Below are positions 1 through 8,541 of a stretch of 64,000 nucleotides of DNA, piece after piece; position 1 is the stretch's first letter, and the number at the start of each line of letters is the position of its first letter. Position numbers and translations under genes: made by a program. The notes beneath the pieces are model-generated. The model was not told where the DNA came from. It was given only the letters and a program-made list of their open reading frames with translations, and ran no database searches. Location: positions 124,001 through 188,000 of the forward strand of contig JAJPYB010000009.1 in the NCBI GenBank assembly GCA_021205185.1, in the 5' to 3' direction. The DNA is from Ruminococcus sp. Its GTDB lineage: Bacteria; Bacillota; Clostridia; Oscillospirales; Ruminococcaceae.

Positions 1-862
1 TGAGTTCCTGAGTAATCTGAGCCTGTCTGGCTCTATTATATAATAGCGACAAGTTATCAATCATTTCCTGTGCATTGTCGCTTGCAGCCTCCATTGCTGT
101 TCGTCTTGCCGCCTGCTCGCTGGCATATGAATCAACCACAGCTCCGTATAAAAGTCCGCCGAAATATTTAGGCAAAAGCAGCTTTAAAACCTCTTCCGGA
201 GATGGGTCGTATATAACCGACGCTTTATATTTGCGCTTAGTATCTGCTTGTTCTTCCGTTTCATCAGGCTTTTGTTCTTGCGTTACTTCAAACGGAAAAG
301 CAGTTACGTTTTTGGCAATCTGAGAAAGAGTATTAGCGAAGGTTGTATAGCAGATTTCTACCCTTGCAAGCTCTCCCCTTGTATATTTTGAAACGACGTC
401 GTCAGAAATGTCAAGACAATCATAAACAGACGCATTTTCAGCAAATTGCGCTCGCTGGTCGTATATATCGTAGCTGCGCTTTGAAAAATACTCTATTGAT
501 TTTTTGCCAATCGGCATAACAGAAATTGCAAAGCCGTCGTTTAAAAGACTGTCAATTCGCTCCTGCGCAAGCTTTAATACGTTGTGGTTAAAGCCGCCTG
601 CAAGACCTCTGTCACCCGCAATTACTACAAGCAGAGCCTTCTTTTCAGCTACGCTGTCATTTTTGACCGTGCCCGACGAATTAAGCGATATGTTTTTAAG
701 CGTTTCGTAAAGCGTCTTAAAATACGGTTGCGCCTGAATAGCATTTTCCTTTGCTTTTCTGAGCTTAGACGAAGCAACAAGCTCCATAGCTTTAGTTATC
801 TGCATTGTGCTTTCAACGCTTTTAATTCGCCTTTTAACATCCTTTATATTAGCTGTTGCCAC
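1..862 (-). CDS. atpG: ATP synthase F1 gamma subunit, partial at window edge
   Basis: Central rotor-shaft subunit of the F1 ATPase, turning inside the alpha3beta3 head. The minus strand reads without a stop from a GTG start (VATANIKDVKRR, then STMQITKAMELVASSKL), the standard gamma N-terminus, and reaches RQAQITQEL at the window edge, so only about ten C-terminal residues plus the stop are missing. An AAAGGTGG ribosome site lies about 8 bases before the GTG. It follows atpA by 15 bases and should be the last atp gene visible; atpD and atpC would lie beyond the edge. All open frames on the plus strand here are shadows. Confidence 0.95.
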   Translation of the reverse strand, partial: MATANIKDVKRRIKSVESTMQITKAMELVASSKLRKAKENAIQAQPYFKTLYETLKNISLNSSGTVKNDSVAEKKALLVVIAGDRGLAGGFNHNVLKLAQERIDSLLNDGFAISVMPIGKKSIEYFSKRSYDIYDQRAQFAENASVYDCLDISDDVVSKYTRGELARVEICYTTFANTLSQIAKNVTAFPFEVTQEQKPDETEEQADTKRKYKASVIYDPSPEEVLKLLLPKYFGGLLYGAVVDSYASEQAARRTAMEAASDNAQEMIDNLSLLYNRARQAQITQEL

Positions 863-877
863 GTTTTATCGCCACCT

Positions 878-2395
878 TTACAGAGATTCCTTCTTGTATG
901 TTTTTAAGAACTCCACAAGCGCCTCTTTAAGCGCCTCCTCATTTTCTTTCGTCAAGTCCTTGGTCTGCGTGATTGAATCTACAATTTCAGGATGAGAATA
1001 GTGCATAAATCTGAACAGGCTGTCCTGACAGTCTGTAACCTTTGAAGCTGAGATTTCATCCAGATAATCGTTTACAACCGCATAAATAATCAACACCTGA
1101 TCCTCAACGCTAAGCGGTGAGCTCTTGCCCTGCTTTAAAACTTCAACTATTCTCTCACCCTGTTCAAGACGCTTTTTTGTGTCAGCATCAAGATCTGAAC
1201 CGAACTGCGAGAAGGATTGCAGCTCCATATATTGAGAATACATAAGCTTCAGCGAGCCTGAAACCTTTTTCATAGCCTTTATCTGAGCGTTACCGCCAAC
1301 ACGGGAAACTGAAATACCAGGGTTTACAGCAGGTCTGATTCCAGAGAAGAAAAGCTCAGACTCCAGGAAAATCTGTCCGTCGGTAATTGAAATAACATTT
1401 GTAGGAATGTAAGCTGATACATCTCCTGCCTGAGTTTCGATAATCGGAAGGGCTGTGATTGAGCCGCCGCCGTATTCCTCGCTTAAATTACAAGCACGCT
1501 CTAAAAGTCTTGAATGGAGGTAAAATACATCGCCAGGATAAGCTTCTCTGCCCGTTGGTCTTTGAAGCAGCAGCGACATAGTTCTATAAGCTACTGCGTG
1601 CTTTGAAAGGTCGTCGTAAACAATTAAAACGTCCTTTCCCTGAAGCATAAAATATTCAGCCATAGCGCAGCCGGAATAAGGCGCAATATATTGAATAGGA
1701 GCCTTTTCACTTGCTGCAGCAGAAACGACGATTGTATACTTCATAGCTCCCGCTTTATCCAATGTATCAACTACGTTTGCGACAGTAGAGTTTTTCTGTC
1801 CAATCGCAACATAAATACACAGGCAGTCCTTGTCAGACTGATTGATGATTGTGTCAAGAGCGATTGTTGTTTTACCAGTTTGCCTGTCGCCGATAATAAG
1901 CTCTCTTTGACCTCTGCCGATAGGAATCATCGAGTCGATTGACTTAATACCAGTCTGAAGCGGCTTGTTTACAGATTTTCTTGCAATAATTCCAAATGCA
2001 GGAGATTCTATGGGGCGAGTTTCAGTTGTAAAGATTTCGCCCTTGCCGTCAATCGGTTCACCCAAAGCGTTTACAACTCTGCCGAGCATTGCTTCTCCTA
2101 CCGGGACTGAAACGATTCTGCCTGTTCTCTTGACCTGACTTCCCTCTTTAATATCAGAATCATCGCCAAGCAAAACAGCGCCGACAAATTCCTGCTCCAG
2201 GTTCTGAGCCATTCCCATTACGCCGCCTTCAAATTCCAGAAGTTCTCCAGCCATACATTTTTCAAGCCCGTGAATTTTAGCTATACCGTCGCCGACAGTA
2301 ACAACTGTTCCGACATCTTCGAGCGAAAGCTTTGATTTATAATCCTTTATTTGCTCCTTTAAAATACCCGTAATTTCATCAGGACGTAAATTCAT
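878..2395 (-). CDS. atpA: ATP synthase F1 alpha subunit
   Basis: Non-catalytic nucleotide-binding subunit of the F1 head (505 aa, normal length). The Walker A motif GDRQTGKT is near residue 170, followed by the alpha-type [14 protein letters not shown] stretch; the family's [30 protein letters not shown] block is complete in the sequence. The N-terminus ([16 protein letters not shown]) is the usual delta-contacting helix. It lies 26 bases after atpH in the atp operon. Nothing is missing or odd. Confidence 0.98.
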   Translation of the reverse strand: MNLRPDEITGILKEQIKDYKSKLSLEDVGTVVTVGDGIAKIHGLEKCMAGELLEFEGGVMGMAQNLEQEFVGAVLLGDDSDIKEGSQVKRTGRIVSVPVGEAMLGRVVNALGEPIDGKGEIFTTETRPIESPAFGIIARKSVNKPLQTGIKSIDSMIPIGRGQRELIIGDRQTGKTTIALDTIINQSDKDCLCIYVAIGQKNSTVANVVDTLDKAGAMKYTIVVSAAASEKAPIQYIAPYSGCAMAEYFMLQGKDVLIVYDDLSKHAVAYRTMSLLLQRPTGREAYPGDVFYLHSRLLERACNLSEEYGGGSITALPIIETQAGDVSAYIPTNVISITDGQIFLESELFFSGIRPAVNPGISVSRVGGNAQIKAMKKVSGSLKLMYSQYMELQSFSQFGSDLDADTKKRLEQGERIVEVLKQGKSSPLSVEDQVLIIYAVVNDYLDEISASKVTDCQDSLFRFMHYSHPEIVDSITQTKDLTKENEEALKEALVEFLKTYKKESL

Positions 2396-2421
2396 AAGTA
2401 CTTACCATACCTTTCCCAGTT

Positions 2422-2964
2422 CTATACAACGACAGAATTTATTTGCGCTTTTAGTTTATCAAGCTTATCACGAACGCTTGCGTGAATTTCAGTATTATTG
2501 TAGCTTAAAACAATTCCACCAATTATATCCTTATCAACGCACTCTTTTAAAACAATCTTTTTACCAGAAACAAGTGTCAGCTTATCAACCAGCTTTTCTC
2601 TGAGCGCATCGCTTAAAGGAATAGCTGTAGTCGCTGTTACCTCAAGAATGTTCATCTTCTCATTATACAAAGCTTTAAATTCCGCAAAGATTGCATCTGC
2701 GTCACCTGCTCTGCCCTTCTTAGCCATTACGTTTAAGAAGTTAAACATAATCTCGCTGAGCTTGCCTTCAAAGGCATTTGAAAGCGCAGATTCCTTATCC
2801 TTCCATTCAACTGTCGGAAGCTTTAAAAACTTTACGAAATCAGGATTTTGATTAAAAATTTGTGTAACGCACAAAAATTCCTCGTATACGTTTTCAAGAC
2901 AGTCGTTTTCTAAGCAAAGCTCAAACAGTGCAGTTGCGTAATTGTTTTCAAAAGAGCCTGTCAT
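2422..2964 (-). CDS. atpH: ATP synthase F1 delta subunit
   Basis: Stator subunit linking the F1 head to the b-subunit stalk (OSCP/delta family, 180 aa, normal length). It has the helical N-terminal domain (NNYATALFELCLE) and the conserved C-terminal part with DKDIIGGIVLSYNNTEIHASVRDKL, which matches the family's I-G-G-hydrophobic motif. Its start overlaps the end of atpF by 4 bases (ATGA), so translation is probably coupled. Confidence 0.96.
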   Translation of the reverse strand: MTGSFENNYATALFELCLENDCLENVYEEFLCVTQIFNQNPDFVKFLKLPTVEWKDKESALSNAFEGKLSEIMFNFLNVMAKKGRAGDADAIFAEFKALYNEKMNILEVTATTAIPLSDALREKLVDKLTLVSGKKIVLKECVDKDIIGGIVLSYNNTEIHASVRDKLDKLKAQINSVVV

Positions 2965-3479
2965 TGAATTTCACCTACATTGTTTATAAACTCCTCAATC
3001 ATCTTCTCGTTATCAGACGTTGAAATATTTTTGTCTACAACCTTCTGAGCAACGTCAAAAACAAGATCGGTTATCTCCGACTTGATTTCATTGGTAGCTC
3101 TCTTCTTTTCAACTTCAATTTCAGCGTTGGCACGGTCAACAATTCCCTTTGCCTGCTCTTTAGCATCATTTATAATCTCATCGCTCTTGCTATTAGCTCT
3201 GGCAGTTGCAGATTGAAGAATCTGAGCTGATTCAGCCTTAACGCCAGCCATTTTTTCTGAATACTCATTTTCAAGCTTTAATGCGTTGTCCTTAGCTTCA
3301 TTTGCTTTAGAATAGGTTTCGTCAACCTCGTTCATTCTGGCATCCAAAACCTTGTTTACCGGCTTAAACAGAAAATGCTTCAATACCAAAAACAGCAAAA
3401 GAGTGTTTATAAGCATTGGAATTATAGTATCTAAATCAATTGAGAAAAAAGGAGTTTCAGCTAAAATCATATTAACCAT
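2961..3479 (-). CDS. atpF: ATP synthase F0 b subunit
   Basis: Peripheral stalk subunit of F0 (172 aa). One N-terminal membrane segment (about residues 14-32, PMLINTLLLFLVLKHFLF) is followed by a long charged coiled coil rich in Ala, Glu and Lys that dimerises and binds delta. The start ATG has a GGGAGG site 5 bases upstream. It lies between the second c-subunit gene (atpE-1) and atpH in the usual atpB-E-F-H order. Confidence 0.96.
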   Translation of the reverse strand: MVNMILAETPFFSIDLDTIIPMLINTLLLFLVLKHFLFKPVNKVLDARMNEVDETYSKANEAKDNALKLENEYSEKMAGVKAESAQILQSATARANSKSDEIINDAKEQAKGIVDRANAEIEVEKKRATNEIKSEITDLVFDVAQKVVDKNISTSDNEKMIEEFINNVGEIQ

Positions 3480-3561
3480 AATTACCTCCCGAATTTTACG
3501 TTTTGAAAGTAAGGTAAGCCCCGAAGGCTATTAAAGCTGAATCTCAGGGCAAACCTAATTT

Positions 3562-3858
<297 letters not shown>

Positions 3859-3891
3859 TTATTATTTCAACAGCCTGGTGCTGTTAATTAC

Positions 3892-4149
3892 TTAAAGTTG
3901 TCCAATAAACGGGTTTGCAAACATCAGCAAAAGAGCTACTACAAGAGAATAAATTCCTGTGCTTTCGCTGACGGCAGAGCCGATAAACATTGTCCTCAGG
4001 CAGTCGCCTGTTCTCTCTGGAAACCGAGTGCAAGCATTAACTGCTTTTCCTGCTGCGTTTCCAATTCCTATTGCAGGACCAATTCCTGCAAGCATTGCTG
4101 CGCCTGCTCCTATTGCAGAGCAAGCATAAACTATAGTTTCAGGGTTCAT
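3892..4149 (-). CDS. atpE: ATP synthase F0 c subunit, copy 2 (divergent helix 1)
   Basis: Second c-subunit gene in tandem (85 aa; AGGAGG upstream of the ATG). The C-terminal helix is nearly the same as in copy 1 ([33 protein letters not shown] against the matching stretch), with the coupling carboxylate E62 and the S-T-G-I-Y ligands kept. Helix 1 differs: [12 protein letters not shown] carries Ile29 at the position where copy 1 has Glu33 and Na+ c subunits have Gln, and the loop reads CTRFPERTG instead of IARQPEASG. The ring could be mixed. An alternative is that one copy is little expressed or used in other conditions. Confidence 0.93.
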   Translation of the reverse strand: MNPETIVYACSAIGAGAAMLAGIGPAIGIGNAAGKAVNACTRFPERTGDCLRTMFIGSAVSESTGIYSLVVALLLMFANPFIGQL

Positions 4150-4177
4150 AATGTCCTCCTGTCAAAACCTCAAGTTG

Positions 4178-4924
4178 TTAATCCTGCGCTACGTTTACCA
4201 TTGTCAGGGTTGCGAAAATATACGCTTGTATGCAGCCGGTAAACAAGTCAAAGTATACGCTTAAAACTGCTGGTATACCAACCTGAAATACATTTATGGC
4301 AAACGGTCCTATTGCAAAGCTTAAATGAAGAATGCTTGAAAGGGACGCTAAAGCGTAGTATAAAATTCCTGTGATAACCATTCCGCCTGCGATGTTTCCG
4401 AATAAACGGAACGCCATAGAAACAGGAGTTGCAACCTCGCTTATAATGTTAATCGGCGTAATTACCGCAACTGGCTGTGTATAGCCCTTTAAGTATCCTA
4501 AAAAGCCGTTCTTACGGATTTTTTCATAGGTCATAAGAATAAAGGTTAAAACGCCCCACGTTATTGTTGTATTAACGTCAGCGGTTATTGACCTCAGTCC
4601 TAAAAGACTGACTAAGCTTCCGACTGCGGCATAGCTTATAAGCATTGCAATATAGGGCGCATACTTCATATACTTCTCGCCCATATTTTGCCGAACCATA
4701 TTATTTACAGATTTTACTATCATCTCGGCAATAATCTGGCGCTTGGTTTCAGGCTTCTTCTTTAGATTTCTTGTAAGGAAAATGCACAAAATCCAAAATA
4801 CTGCAATCAATATCCAGCCTACCACAACCGTTTCGGTAATCTTCCAGTCGATTCCAGGAATTGTAAATACGACTTTAGGTCCGTGAACGTCAAGAGCCGC
4901 TGTACTTATCATTTGCATCTGCAT
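4178..4924 (-). CDS. atpB: ATP synthase F0 a subunit
   Basis: Membrane stator subunit that forms the ion half-channels against the c ring (248 aa). Several hydrophobic helices are visible; the essential arginine sits in SMAFRLFGNIAGGMV, the family's fourth-helix signature. The start overlaps the end of the atpI-like gene by 35 bases and has an AAGGAAG site. It is followed by the two c-subunit genes. Confidence 0.97.
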   Translation of the reverse strand: MQMQMISTAALDVHGPKVVFTIPGIDWKITETVVVGWILIAVFWILCIFLTRNLKKKPETKRQIIAEMIVKSVNNMVRQNMGEKYMKYAPYIAMLISYAAVGSLVSLLGLRSITADVNTTITWGVLTFILMTYEKIRKNGFLGYLKGYTQPVAVITPINIISEVATPVSMAFRLFGNIAGGMVITGILYYALASLSSILHLSFAIGPFAINVFQVGIPAVLSVYFDLFTGCIQAYIFATLTMVNVAQD

Positions 4925-5318
4925 TTTTCTTCACTTCCTTATCTGAAAAATTATCTATTGTCATTGCTATTCTGGGGTAAAATTGCGGAATCAAAACTCC
5001 AAACGGATTTAAAACTCCAAGCTTATAGCCTAAAACGCAAATTCCTAAAAGCAGAACATATCTTATCAGATAGCTTGTCATTACTATTCCCTTAGCGTGA
5101 GCTTTTCTTGTAGTTAAAGCTGTATACATCGAATCCGCCATAAACAAGTAGGATACAAGCATAAACGCAAAGCCTACAAGCAAGCCTATAATCATCTTAA
5201 TGTCAATGCTAAAGGAAATCAAAGCTGTAATAATATATGTTATTATCAGCATCAGGAGCATTTTAAAAATCAGCTTTTTAAAATAAGGTCTTAAGGGATT
5301 ATCTTTAAATCTACTCAT
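4890..5318 (-). CDS. atpI: AtpI-like small membrane protein heading the atp operon
   Basis: Predicted four-helix membrane protein of 142 aa at the position of AtpI (subunit I), which in other bacteria helps c-ring assembly or cation supply. Helices are around residues 13-35, 40-60, 82-102 and perhaps 104-118; the C-terminus is charged and hydrophilic. Sequence conservation of this family is low, so the name rests on position (first gene, directly upstream of and overlapping atpB), size and topology. Confidence 0.75.
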   Translation of the reverse strand: MSRFKDNPLRPYFKKLIFKMLLMLIITYIITALISFSIDIKMIIGLLVGFAFMLVSYLFMADSMYTALTTRKAHAKGIVMTSYLIRYVLLLGICVLGYKLGVLNPFGVLIPQFYPRIAMTIDNFSDKEVKKNADANDKYSGS

Positions 5319-5444
5319 TTAATTCTCCAAAATAAAGCCATTATTAAGACATTACCCGCAAAGAATAATTCTATTCGATAGAGCCAACAAAATTCCTAAA
5401 GATTTAAAAGAATGGTTCAAAACGAATAAAATTCTCATTAAATT

Positions 5445-5473
5445 ATGATACCACCAATTTTTATTATTTGCAA
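5445..5473 (-). promoter_or_regulatory. Promoter for the atp operon
   Basis: On the minus strand TTGCAA, 17 bases, TATCAT, with TGG directly before the -10. The predicted start lies about 120 bases before atpI. This is the best sigma-A-like match in the 417-base gene-poor stretch 5319-5735; the rest of that stretch holds the tRNA promoter and one weak hairpin. Confidence 0.6.
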
Positions 5474-5565
5474 GGAAACAGGGCTATTTGTAACCAATTT
5501 GTAAGAAGTTTTTACCAAAAATCTTACCAGTGTAAAAATACGCAATTTGGCTTTGTAAAGGAGCT

Positions 5566-5594
5566 GTAAAAAAACAAAAGCCGAAACGCCGGCT
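5566..5594 (-). terminator. Possible minus-strand terminator between tRNA region and atp operon
   Basis: On the minus strand AGCCG, 6-base loop, CGGCT followed by TTTGTTTTTTT. The stem is short (5 bp). It would shield the atp promoter from read-through. The alternative pairing GAAGCG/CGTTTC overlaps it. Confidence 0.4.
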
Positions 5595-5685
5595 AGACGC
5601 TTCAGCTTCATTGCTTTTTGTATTATACACCTTTATTTTCCATTTGTCAACATCTGTGGCGTGCAAAAAATGTTGTTTTTAGCTA

Positions 5686-5714
5686 TTGACAAGGGCGAAA
5701 AATAATTGTATAAT
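5686..5714 (+). promoter_or_regulatory. Consensus promoter for tRNA-Leu
   Basis: TTGACA, 17-base spacer, TATAAT: a perfect sigma-A consensus ending 21 bases before the mature tRNA 5' end, as expected for a stable RNA gene. Confidence 0.9.
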
Positions 5715-5735
5715 AATTTAGTGTTTTGAAGCCTT

Positions 5736-5823
5736 GCCGCTGTGGTGGAATAGGCAGACACAAGGGACTTAAAATCCCTCGGACTAATAATCCGTACCGG
5801 TTCAAGTCCGGTTAGCGGCACCA
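5736..5823 (+). tRNA. tRNA-Leu (anticodon TAA)
   Basis: Class II tRNA of 85 bases plus encoded CCA (5821-5823). The acceptor stem GCCGCTG pairs with TAGCGGC; the anticodon stem AGGGA/TCCCT encloses the loop CTTAAAA with anticodon TAA at 5770-5772, reading UUA. A long variable arm (CGGACTAATAATCCG) and the T arm CCGG-TTCAAGT-CCGG complete the fold. Confidence 0.97.
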
Positions 5824-5825
5824 TT

Positions 5826-5864
5826 AAAGCCTTGAAATGATAATAGTCGTTTCAAGGCTTTTTT
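5826..5864 (+). terminator. Terminator after tRNA-Leu (probably bidirectional)
   Basis: 12-bp perfect stem AAAGCCTTGAAA / TTTCAAGGCTTT with a 12-base loop, followed by a T run. The A run on the other side lets it also end the converging glycosyltransferase transcript. Confidence 0.9.
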
Positions 5865-5872
5865 GTTTTGTT

Positions 5873-6826
5873 CTATTTTAAGTATTCCTCAATTATATAT
5901 TTCGGACGCTCCTTTGTTTCAAGATATACCTTGCCGATATACTCTCCAATTATTCCAATAGCAAAAAGCTGCAAGCCGCCAATCGCCCAGACAGAAACAG
6001 CGATTGAAGTCCAGCCTTGAATTGTAGCGCCAGTAAAATGGCGAACCAGGAAATAAATTAGCATTATTATACTGACGCAGAAAATGAAAATTCCCAAAAA
6101 TGTAATAAATCGAATAGGCTTAATTGAAAAGGATGTTATTCCCTCAAAAGCAAGCGCTATCATTTTTCGCAGAGGATACTTTGACTCGCCTGCTAAGCGT
6201 TTTCCCCTTTTATAGTAAACCTCAGCCGACTTGTAGCCGATAAGCGGAACTATTCCTCTGAGGAATAAATTTACCTCCTTGAAGCCTTCAAGTCCCTCGA
6301 GCGCTCGTTTTGACATAAGCCTGTAATCTGCGTGGTTATACTTGATTTCGGCACCCATTATTTTAAGCAGCTTATAATAGCACTGAGCTGTAGCTCGTTT
6401 GAAGCCCGAATCGGTTTTTCGATTATCTCTGATTCCGTAAACTATATCGCAGCCGTCGTAATACTTTTCAAGCATTTCGTCAATGGCGTTTATATCGTCC
6501 TGCAAATCTGCATCAAGAGAAATTGTTACGTCGCAGTCGTCCTTTACAGTCATAAGTCCGCCTAAAAGAGCATTCTGATGACCTCTGTTTCGTGTAAGCT
6601 TAATACCAGAGAAAAGGTCGTCACGCTTGTGAAGCTCGCAAATTATATCCCATGTCTTATCCTTCGAGCCGTCGTTTACAAACACTATTTTACTCTTGTA
6701 GGAAATCTTGCCCTCTTCCATCAGAGAAACCATTTTGTCTTTAAGCTTTTTTGCTGAATCAAGCAGAACCTCTTGCTCGTTATAGCACGGAATAACCAAA
6801 TAAAGAACCGCTGTCTGCACAAACAT
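5873..6826 (-). CDS. Family 2 glycosyltransferase (DPM1/GtrB-like), membrane anchored
   Basis: 317-aa GT2 enzyme likely moving a sugar from a nucleotide donor to a polyprenyl phosphate at the inner membrane face. It starts LYLVIPCYNEQEVL (GT-A fold); DADLQDD near residue 105 holds the metal-binding acidic residues, and RNRGHQNALLGG is the conserved nucleotide-side block. Two C-terminal membrane helices (about residues 235-260 and 270-295) are typical of the GtrB/ArnC/DPM1 group. Start chosen by AGGAGG 5 bases before the ATG. It stands alone, so the sugar and acceptor cannot be told from context. Confidence 0.88.
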   Translation of the reverse strand: MFVQTAVLYLVIPCYNEQEVLLDSAKKLKDKMVSLMEEGKISYKSKIVFVNDGSKDKTWDIICELHKRDDLFSGIKLTRNRGHQNALLGGLMTVKDDCDVTISLDADLQDDINAIDEMLEKYYDGCDIVYGIRDNRKTDSGFKRATAQCYYKLLKIMGAEIKYNHADYRLMSKRALEGLEGFKEVNLFLRGIVPLIGYKSAEVYYKRGKRLAGESKYPLRKMIALAFEGITSFSIKPIRFITFLGIFIFCVSIIMLIYFLVRHFTGATIQGWTSIAVSVWAIGGLQLFAIGIIGEYIGKVYLETKERPKYIIEEYLK

Positions 6827-6922
6827 TCCTCCTTTACAAATCTTCTATTTTGAGTATATCACTAAGGGAGCTATAAGTCAAATGCTTTGTGGAAAGTTTT
6901 ATTATTTCTGTTTGACGTATAT

Positions 6923-6961
6923 AAAAAAATCCTCGCTGTATTTTTGCAGCAAGGACTTTTT
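6923..6961 (-). terminator. Terminator after the MATE gene
   Basis: Minus-strand stem TCCTTGCTG / CAGCGAGGA (9 bp, one G-U) with loop CAAAAATA region and a following run of seven T. Confidence 0.85.
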
Positions 6962-6989
6962 AAAAGTGTTACATTGATGTGTTTTAAAA

Positions 6990-8364
6990 TTATTTAACTC
7001 GCTTTTTGTAAATTCTTTTCATCAGGAAATATGCAACCACTGCAGTTACAATCTCAGCAAACAAGAATGTAAACCAGATTATAAAGGACATATCGTTATT
7101 ATTTCTTGCAATCAACGCAAACATATAAGCAGGCGGAACTATTAGCACAAGCTGTCTTAAAGCTGAAATGATAAGCGATTCAAGTCCGCCCATAAGAGCC
7201 TGAAAAACGCCCTGTAGCGCAATGTTAATTCCAGCAAAAACAAAGCTTAAAGTTATAATTCTCATAGCGCTCATAAGATAGCTGTTGGTAACGCCCGACA
7301 AGCCAAAAAGGCTTGCGAAGGGCTTTGCAAAAATTTCAATAATAGCCGTTCCAAAAAGCATTACAACGATTGTGTAAATAAGTCCGTATTTAATTCCCTC
7401 ATTGATTCTCTTTTTGCTTCTCATTCCGAAGTTAAAGGCAACAATAGGCGTTATAGCGTCTCTTATTCCAAAGGCGGCAAACAGCACGAACTGATAAATT
7501 TTGTAATACAAGCCGTAAGCTGTAACCATAGCCTCATCGACGGTTACTAAAATAACATTTAACGCATAAGTCATAAAGGACATCAAAGCCTGTGCAATAA
7601 TTGCAGGCAGACCGATAAGGTATATCTGTTTTATTGTTTTAAGCGACGGCGCAAGATATTTAGGATTGTTGGTGATTTCCTTGTTGAAAATAAGGTGGAA
7701 AATAAACGCTGACAGGAAGGATACGCACTGACCGATAACGGTTGCGTATGCCGCGCCCTTCACTCCAAATTCAGGACAGCCTAGCAGTCCGTAAATCATA
7801 ATTGGGTCGAGGACGATATTGGTAACAGCGCCTAAAATCTGTGAAATTGTTGAAAGCATCGACTTACCGGTCGCCTGAAGCATTTTTTCAAAGATTGAGA
7901 AAAATACTATACCCATTGATACAACGCAGCAGATTTTCAAATACTCGCAAGCCATTGAAACAATAAGAGTATTGCTCGACTGTGTTTTAATATACGCTTC
8001 AACGCCAAATAAGCCGAAAAGTAAAAATACAACGTAAATTACTATTCCTAAGAAAATAGCGTTGCCAGCAGCCTTGCTTGCGTTTTTTAAATTCTTTTCG
8101 CCAAGACACTTCGATATCAAAGCGTTAGCTCCGACGCCTGTACCAATTCCAACAGCTACCATTAGCATCTGAACCGGAAATGCGAGTGTCAAAGCGTTCA
8201 GCGCTTCCTCGCCGTTGGTTGACATATTGGACACAAAAAATACTGTCCACAATGTTGTAAACCGCCTGCAAAACCATAGATAATACTATTGGTATTGCCA
8301 TTTTAAGCATAACCTTGTGAACAGGTTCCGTTCCCATTTTGTTTGTAGTAACATTTTCTTCCAT
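6990..8364 (-). pseudogene. MATE family multidrug/cation exporter, single frameshift
   Basis: Two overlapping frames encode one MATE-type antiporter with its N-terminus (EPVHKVMLKMAIPIVLSMVLQAVYNIVDSIF) in one frame and the remainder (VSNMSTNGEEALNALTLAFPVQML onward, to KRIYKKRVK) in another. Removing one base from the six-A run at 8235-8240 (top strand) joins VDSIF to VSNMS and gives about 457 aa, the normal MATE length with twelve membrane helices. As read, translation from the good start (8364, GGGAG upstream) stops after 79 residues. Possible explanations are a sequencing error, a recent knock-out or slippage-controlled expression. The family exports drugs or dyes using Na+ or H+. Confidence 0.88.
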
Positions 8365-8383
8365 TATTTATTTCTCCCTTTCC

Positions 8384-8438
8384 TGAGGACAAACAAATAA
8401 TGCGTAAGTCCTCACAAAATCTGTCCGGACTTACGCAT
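8384..8438 (-). promoter_or_regulatory. Structured leader of the MATE gene (attenuator-like)
   Basis: Two hairpins that cannot coexist: A pairs 8427-8438 with 8400-8411 (12 bp perfect), B pairs 8408-8414 with 8384-8390 (TGAGGAC/GTCCTCA, 7 bp). B ends next to the ribosome site (8373-8382). An 8-codon ORF (ATG at 8438, TGA at 8412-8414; MRKSGQIL) runs through hairpin A's 5' arm and loop and ends in B's 5' arm. A ribosome on it would open A, which suggests translational attenuation; this is inference. Confidence 0.55.
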
Positions 8439-8460
8439 ATATGCTACTCGACTATTAAGT

Positions 8461-8489
8461 ATTTTATCAAAAATCACAAGTAATTTCAA
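8461..8489 (-). promoter_or_regulatory. Promoter for the MATE gene
   Basis: TTGAAA, 17 bases, TAAAAT on the minus strand (5/6 matches in each box). The predicted transcript begins around 8454, just before the hairpin leader. Confidence 0.6.
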
Positions 8490-8541
8490 AGGCGTTTTTT
8501 CACAAATTTAATTCGTCTTCGCCCTCAAAATTTGTCTATTT

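Noticed and set aside
75-995. Four plus-strand ORFs at the left edge
   Set aside because: They are shadows of atpG and atpA, which read clearly on the minus strand.
5484-5824. Two small minus-strand ORFs across the tRNA-Leu region
   Set aside because: One runs through the tRNA and its promoter, the other through an AT-rich gap; no ribosome sites or conserved sequence.
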